From Ziziphus jujuba (taxonomy: Eukaryota > Streptophyta > Magnoliopsida > Rosales > Rhamnaceae): a stretch of 64,000 nt of DNA. Under the pieces are notes generated by a model. It was not told the DNA's origin and made no database searches. It worked only from the letters and a program-made list of their open reading frames with translations. This document shows, one piece after another, positions 59,060-64,000 of this stretch. Location: NCBI RefSeq assembly GCF_031755915.1, contig NC_083389.1, positions 25,109,001 through 25,173,000 on the forward strand. Reading direction: 5' to 3'. The position numbers and the translations under genes were made by a program. How positions within the stretch are numbered: position 1 is the stretch's first letter; each line of letters opens with the position of its first letter.

Positions 59060-59200
59060 CCCTTACCCCTTTTTCCTATAAATACACCCCTTCTTCGGCC
59101 AAAAAAAGGTTTGTAATGGTTTTGGATCTCCATTGGCAAAGAAACTTTCTAATGATTTTGGATCTCCTTGATCTTGCTAATTACAAGTTTAGATCGACTC
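59060..59200 (+). promoter_or_regulatory. Promoter-like element without an attached gene
   Basis: CCTATAAATACACCCC (59077-59092) is a near-ideal plant TATA box. TTGAC words (W-box core) occur upstream at about 58951, 58982 and 59047. About 35 bp downstream begins a region with two direct copies of AATGRTTTTGGATCTCC (59117-59133 and 59151-59167). No ORF longer than a few tens of codons follows. Confidence 0.4.
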
Positions 59201-59960
59201 TCAATTAGCCAATCTTGTCCTAAACTATTGAATCAAGAAGTAAGAGAATTAAAACATGAATCTTAACTTGCATAGTTAATTATCCTCCTTTAAGGAGTTC
59301 ACACAATTAGTATTTTCTTTTTTTTCTTTTTTTTTTTTTGGTTTTGTTTTGGGGTGAGTAGTGCACACACTTTAGTTTTTAAGTAGATAGAGTAATGAGA
59401 GCTCATAAAATTTAACAACTAACCTTTATTTATGGCCGTGTTTTTGGTTGCGTGTGAGAAGGGATAAAAGTGTATAATGAACATGTAGAAAAGCCATTTT
59501 ATTGTTTACATTTATGATTTGGTAGTTGGTGGTTGTATTTTGGTAATTTATGCTTTAAGATGATTCCTGTTTGATTGTGAGTGACTCTTTTTAAACCCAA
59601 TTAAAAATTTCGTGAAGTGGTTGAGATAATTTTATCACACTAGTTAATTGATGTATGCTTGGTTGATTAATCTTTTTTAAAATATTTTTAATTCTTGTAT
59701 GCTTATTTTTGAATTTGATACATGTACAATTGCCCTAACTAAAACAATCACTAAGATAAATAGTAGAATATATTCTTTTTTTTTTCTTTTTTCTTTTTTT
59801 TCCGCTTTTCATTTCTAAATTTGAAAATGAATTAATTCGAATCGCGAATCATTCATTAAAAAAAAAAAAAAGCCAATGCTTTTTATTAGAAGCGAGTAGA
59901 TGTTAGGTTAATTGGACTAGATACATTACATGCAAATAGTCTACAATCATAAGAATGCCA

Positions 59961-59993
<33 letters not shown>

Positions 59994-60620
59994 GCACCAC
60001 TAAGTAGGAAATCGATTTAAGAATTTCATATTTAATTTTTTTATTTTATATTGAAATAGAAAATTTAAATTCTTAAGTATTCATATTTTGCTACACATAT
60101 ATATATAAACCTAATTAAATGAAGTTGATTCAATTGATAAATTATCCATATTTAATATATAAAAATTATTAATTCAGTTGATAAATTATTTATATTTATA
60201 ATTGAAAAATTATAAATTTAAAATATTAAACTAAAAAGAAAAATTATTATAAATAATATATATATACACCTACATAAGATATATTTTGCATAGGAACTCC
60301 AAAATAAAGATAAAAAGATTCAAGATTATTGTATCATTAATAAAGAGATTATATGCTAATTGTAAGAGTCAAAGTATTGAAAAGCTAGAAGAAAGTATTT
60401 GATGACCAAAAAGATTATTGAAAGTGAAAAAAAAAAAAAAAATTGCTAAAACCGAAAAAGATTTATGCGATGAGTGCAAGACCATATCCTCCTTAGCCCA
60501 AAGAACACCACAATTCAAAGCATATTGGTTCCACATGGCAAGTGCGGTCGTGATAATCACGAGCCAATGCACAGCCTCTCTGTGCTTTAAATCCATTTTG
60601 CGTCGCATGCAATTTTATAT
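59201..60620. other. AT-rich intergenic stretch
   Basis: Simple repeats (TA tract about 59960-59987, T runs 59770-59800, A run 60428-60441). Two overlapping 68-79 codon ORFs near 60369-60624 on opposite strands match nothing recognised and are not supported as genes. Confidence 0.5.
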
Positions 60621-60630
60621 GTGAACTTGA

Positions 60631-60827
60631 CACGTGCATCATGCGTGGTATTTGTAAGGTGTAGTACATACTTAGGCTCTTTCAACTTCCAAGGCTCGGT
60701 GGCGCACGTGACCACACTGAATGGACAAGGCACGTGTTATGCACGTGCTCATGCGCTCCTGTTTGAATTGCTGCTTGTCGTGTTGTCCTTGTGTACATCC
60801 TAAATTCATGAGCAATGATGTCACGTG
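60631..60827. promoter_or_regulatory. Cluster of five CACGTG (G-box) palindromes
   Basis: CACGTG occurs at 60631-60636, 60705-60710, 60731-60736, 60742-60747 and 60822-60827. ATGCGTGG and ATGCGCTC words lie between. The G-box is the core site for plant bZIP, bHLH (PIF/MYC) and related factors. The block is clearly GC-richer than its flanks. No gene start is visible within 1.5 kb on either side, so its role as an enhancer, promoter relic or element fragment is open. Confidence 0.6.
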
Positions 60828-61463
60828 CTAAACAGTTTGAAAATTTTGTCTTTCAAAGCTATTTTTAAGAAAGAAAATTATTTACCCCTCTTATATATGT
60901 CTTGTGAGTTTCAAAAGTATTCAATTCTATATACTTAAAAAAAAAAAAAAAAAAAATCTTCCTTTAGACATCATATTTTCTTGAAATGTCGCTTCTTTTA
61001 TAAATAAATATTAAACATTTCACATATAAATTGAGCATACGTAAATGTGCAAAATATCAATTACAATTGAATTTATATTTTACTTTTTATGAAAATTTGA
61101 AAATATATTGGTGATATTGAAAATAAAATGAAAAATGAGGTTTATATATTGAACCTAAAAATATAAAGATATTTCAACAAAACTCAGCAAAATAAAATTA
61201 CTACTTTTATTTTTTTCTTTTTGTAGTTTTATTAAACATTTTTTATTAGTTTCTAATAATGTTGTTTTCTTTTTATGGTGTTTCCAATGCGCCATGAAAT
61301 TAATAATTGTTATTGTATTTATTTTCTTCTTCATACATATATACATATATGCATGCTGTTTATGTATTCATATTCCTTTTTAATATAATTAGAAATATTA
61401 AATTTTTGTGTAATTTGTTTGGTTTTTTGTGTTCTATCTTTTCTAAACTTCCAAACACTACCA

Positions 61464-61485
61464 CCCCCACCCCCACCCCCGCCCC
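61464..61485 (-). other. G-quadruplex candidate (minus strand)
   Basis: Four C-runs of 5, 5, 5 and 4 bases separated by single bases on the plus strand, i.e. four G-runs with one-base loops on the minus strand. Short loops make a very stable predicted quadruplex. Confidence 0.7.
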
Positions 61486-61892
61486 ATTTAAACAAAAAAA
61501 AAAAAAAAGGCTCAAAGAGTTCTGGGCTCAATGTACAAGTCCCAATTTAAACTAGCCTTGTTTGGATCATGGAAGCCCAATAGAACCCAAACTAAGGAGG
61601 GCTAAATGAGTCCAAGAAGGGAAGCCCTGAGGGTCCATGAATGAAAGGTTAAGGAGTCCAAGAAGGAAAGTAGTAACGAGATCAATTTGTGAAAAACTGG
61701 CAACATTTTAATAATCAAAAAGAAGAAAGACAGAAGAAATGACAAATCAAAGGCAAGTGAAGAAGTAAAAGGTCATATAAATTGACAAGTTCCGTTGATA
61801 TAGCGTTAAGTCTTCTAAATCCATTTTTTAAATTTGTGAATTTGAATTATTGGATTAGAATTCTCTGCTAAATTTTCTCAGTACTTGTTCAC

Positions 61893-62088
61893 TTTTAATT
61901 ACAGCCATTTATTTCAAAATTATTTAATCTAATGGTTAAAATGAATAAGATATTATTTAATGTAGCAAATGACGTTTACATGATTATTGATTTTAATTAC
62001 AGTCATTTATTTCAAAATTATTTAATCTAATGGTCAAAATGAATAAGATATTATTTAATATACTATACGATGTCTACATGATTATTGA
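61893..62088. repeat. Tandem duplication, 98-bp unit
   Basis: Copies 61893-61990 and 61991-62088 share TTTCAAAATTATTTAATCTA and ATGAATAAGATATTATTTAA and differ at roughly ten positions. Confidence 0.9.
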
Positions 62089-62326
62089 AATCTCATGTGT
62101 AATACATATGTTGTTCTTCTTCTTCACATTCCTCCTCTTAGTCTCACCAAAACTACAAGGAAGACTCGCTCAATCGACATTGTAGCATGAACTATGAGAT
62201 TAGGTAAAAACCCATCCATGGCAAATGAATTATCGCAACAACAAGAAGAAAGAAGAAAGCCGCCATCGAATTTTGCAAATAATTCCATAAAATATAAAGG
62301 AGAAAAAGAATTATTCTAGAAATACA

Positions 62327-62579
62327 TGTGGGGGTCCAGCTTTTTTTCTCCTAAAGCCCGGCTCATTAGAGTTTCAACCCTAGAGAGCATTATATATAGA
62401 TGCTCAATTTCAGTTTTGTATCACAATACACATTAGAGACAACACAGGTCTTTTGAGACTCTAGGGGAAAGAGTTTTAGAGAAGTTTTTTTGCGTAAATA
62501 ATACATCTTTTTCTTCTCAATTTTCGTAGTTTTTTGTCTCTCTTTGTTTTTGTGTATTTTTCATGATCAAATGATCACA
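62327..62579 (+). repeat. 5' LTR of copia Q
   Basis: 253 bp with TG...CA ends, a TATA-like word at about 62391-62399 and T-rich 3' part. It ends five bases before the primer site. Confidence 0.8.
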
Positions 62580-63191
62580 ATAAGTGGTATCAGAGCCAAA
62601 ATCCAGAAATAGGATTTGTCATTTGAAAGCTCAAACAAAGTATTTAAGCATACCAGGAGGTAGATCTCGTCGAGACGAAGAGAACGAGCCCAACCGAACC
62701 TCCATCCGTCGTTGCACGTGTCTCCATGCGCCAGTCAAAGTTTTATACAGGTTTTCACGGGCTGATCAATGTCCCACGCCTTATCCACGCATAGAAGTCG
62801 AGCCAAGCAGCCAGTTGCTCCATGAACCGAGTCCCCGAACCGAGCTGAGCCTCAATCCAAGCTTCATCGAGCCAAGAGACGAGCCGTTGAGCCGATCTGA
62901 GCTGTGACACATCATCCTCCAGCTCGCTGCCACATCATCTGCCACATCACCACCAGTCCCATGCTTTTTTAAAATTGCAAAAATACCCCTATATTTTTTG
63001 TATTTGCAGGTTCTTCCAAAAGTTTTGATATTTGCAATTTGATCTAGAACTTTTGGAAATTACACTTTGACCCTAACTTTTGGAGATTCAGATTTTGACC
63101 CAATAGGAGTCAAACCTGACATTTTTGACCTTTTCGGATGCATTGGTGGACTCTATTTTGCCAAATTCAGCTCCAATTTTTATTGAACAAG

Positions 63192-64000
63192 ATGTCAATG
63201 GACAAGTCATATTCAGGAGCTATGATTAAGCTTACTGCTACCAACTATGCACTTTGGAGACCTTGAATGAAAGATTTTCTAAATTGCAAGGACTTGTTTG
63301 ACGCTTTGGATGTCGAAGGAAAGAATCTCGATCCCACCAAAGAACCAGAATGGAAGAAGATGAGCAGGAAAATGATCGGTCAAATCTGACAATGGATCAA
63401 CTCAATGTCTTCCATCATGTTGCTTAGGAGGCAAACACATATACTCTCTGGAAGCAGTTGGAGGACATGTACCAAGCCAAGACTGCTCAGAATAAAGCTT
63501 TATTGATGAGGCGTTTGGTGAATTTGAAGTTGAAGAATGGAACATCTGTAGCCGAGCATACTAGTATGTTTCAGAACTTGATAAACCAATTGTCTACGGT
63601 GAAGTTACAACTAGGGGATGAGGAATAGACACTTTTACTTCTTAGCTTTCTTCCAGACAATTGGGAGACACTAGTAGTCTCTCTCAGAAATTCGGCTTTT
63701 AACGGCAAACTTACCATGGCTATGATGACGGATGCCCTATTTAATGAGGAGGCTAGGAGAAAGGACATTGTCAATAATCAAACACATGCCTTTGTCATAG
63801 AGAAACGGGAGAGATAGCAAGAAGGTAGTCATGACAGAGGGAGAGGCAGGAGCCGGAGCAGAGACAAATCCATAGGCGGAAGGAGGCCAACATATGAGTG
63901 CCATTATTGTGGCCGAGAAGGACACTTGAAAAAGTACTGTAGGAAGATTTTGCGAAAGCAGGGGTAGAAAAGCAATCAGCCGAAGAAAGATGGTGAAACT
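63192..64000 (+). pseudogene. Copia Q gag (UBN2 type, CCHC knuckle), frameshifted
   Basis: From ATG 63192: MSMDKSYSGAMIKLTATNYA then LW, a TGA, and KDFLNCKDLFDALD. Past a frame change near 63400 come TLWKQLEDMYQAKTAQNKAL, TSVAEHTSMFQNLINQL and LLLSFLPDNWETLVVSLRNS, an RGRGRSRSRDKS basic stretch and the knuckle CHYCGREGHLKKYC (about 63901-63942). This is the standard order of a copia gag. Premature stops (for example near 63265, 63388, 63424, 63627, 63817 and 63966) and at least one frameshift make it non-functional. Several of these stops differ from a sense codon by one transition (TGA or TAG for CGA or CAG), as methylated-cytosine decay would produce. Confidence 0.85.

Larger units (their letters stand above)
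62327..64000 (+). mobile_element. Element Q: copia retrotransposon, 5' part (runs off the window)
   Basis: The LTR 62327-62579 starts TGTGGGGGTCCAGC and ends ATGATCACA, with a TATATATAGATGC promoter word near 62391. A perfect tRNA-Met primer site TGGTATCAGAGCC follows at 62585-62597. A leader of about 590 bp leads to the gag ATG at 63192. The element continues beyond 64000, so the 3' LTR and TSD cannot be checked. Confidence 0.88.

Noticed and set aside
59837..59860. TTCGAATC word as a tRNA T-loop
   Set aside because: No acceptor stem, D-arm or anticodon arm around it.
62584..62907. 107-codon ORF after the copia Q primer site
   Set aside because: It lies in the untranslated leader, overlaps the PBS and has no recognisable domain; the gag start is at 63192.

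Overview
This 64 kb window is AT-rich nuclear DNA of a flowering plant, almost certainly a eudicot. The evidence is intron-containing genes with GT..AG borders and plant TATA boxes, plant-type copia, gypsy, CACTA, MULE, hAT and TRIM elements with tRNA-Met primer sites, and an STP-type sugar/proton symporter. The species cannot be named from the sequence. Only two apparently intact protein genes were found: a four-exon monosaccharide transporter close to STP10 (27700-30255, + strand) and an intronless serine-rich plant protein of unknown function (52409-53704, + strand). Most of the rest is transposable-element debris.

Left part (1-25.5 kb): a nest of at least six elements, read from domains, termini and target-site duplications. 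The host is an antisense copia remnant (A: 1-1480 and 22806-23880). A gypsy-type LTR (C: about 1480-1757 and 20411-22805) interrupts it. A sense copia element (B: 1758-20410) lies in C. B is split by a 13.6 kb CACTA-type DNA transposon (D: 6431-20078, TSD tgt). D is itself split by a MULE (E: 6985-11870, 9-bp TSD taaaaataa) and by a solo gypsy LTR (F: 15089-18514, TSD catgg). D also carries three exon-like fragments matching the TFIIH subunit TFB2/p52, so it looks like a gene-capturing (Pack-type) CACTA. The MULE carries a decayed MuDR transposase and a convergent GRF-zinc-finger-like ORF.

Middle part (26-30.5 kb): a palindromic MITE, then the STP10-like gene with its own TATA region and a purine-rich leader.

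30.6-48 kb: a second repeat district. It holds gypsy LTR-like units in both orientations; a hAT element with 8-bp TSD; a 509-bp foldback element with LTR-like termini and a 5-bp TSD; and a TRIM element (two 165-bp LTRs) inside a 1.66 kb LTR-like unit inside a larger gypsy LTR. It also holds MITEs, tandem duplications and a G14 tract. The 1.66 kb unit has a second copy at 23884-25537.

48-64 kb: mostly low-complexity AT-rich DNA around the serine-rich gene, which has a perfect G-box near its TATA. Three oddities have no gene attached: a strong promoter-like element near 59076, a cluster of five CACGTG palindromes in 197 bp (60631-60827), and a four-run G-quadruplex candidate. The window ends inside another copia element (LTR from 62327, tRNA-Met PBS, decayed gag), which runs off the right edge.

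Assignments to superfamilies rest on motifs, termini and TSDs read by eye. No database search was run. Boundaries marked approximate could move by tens of bases.
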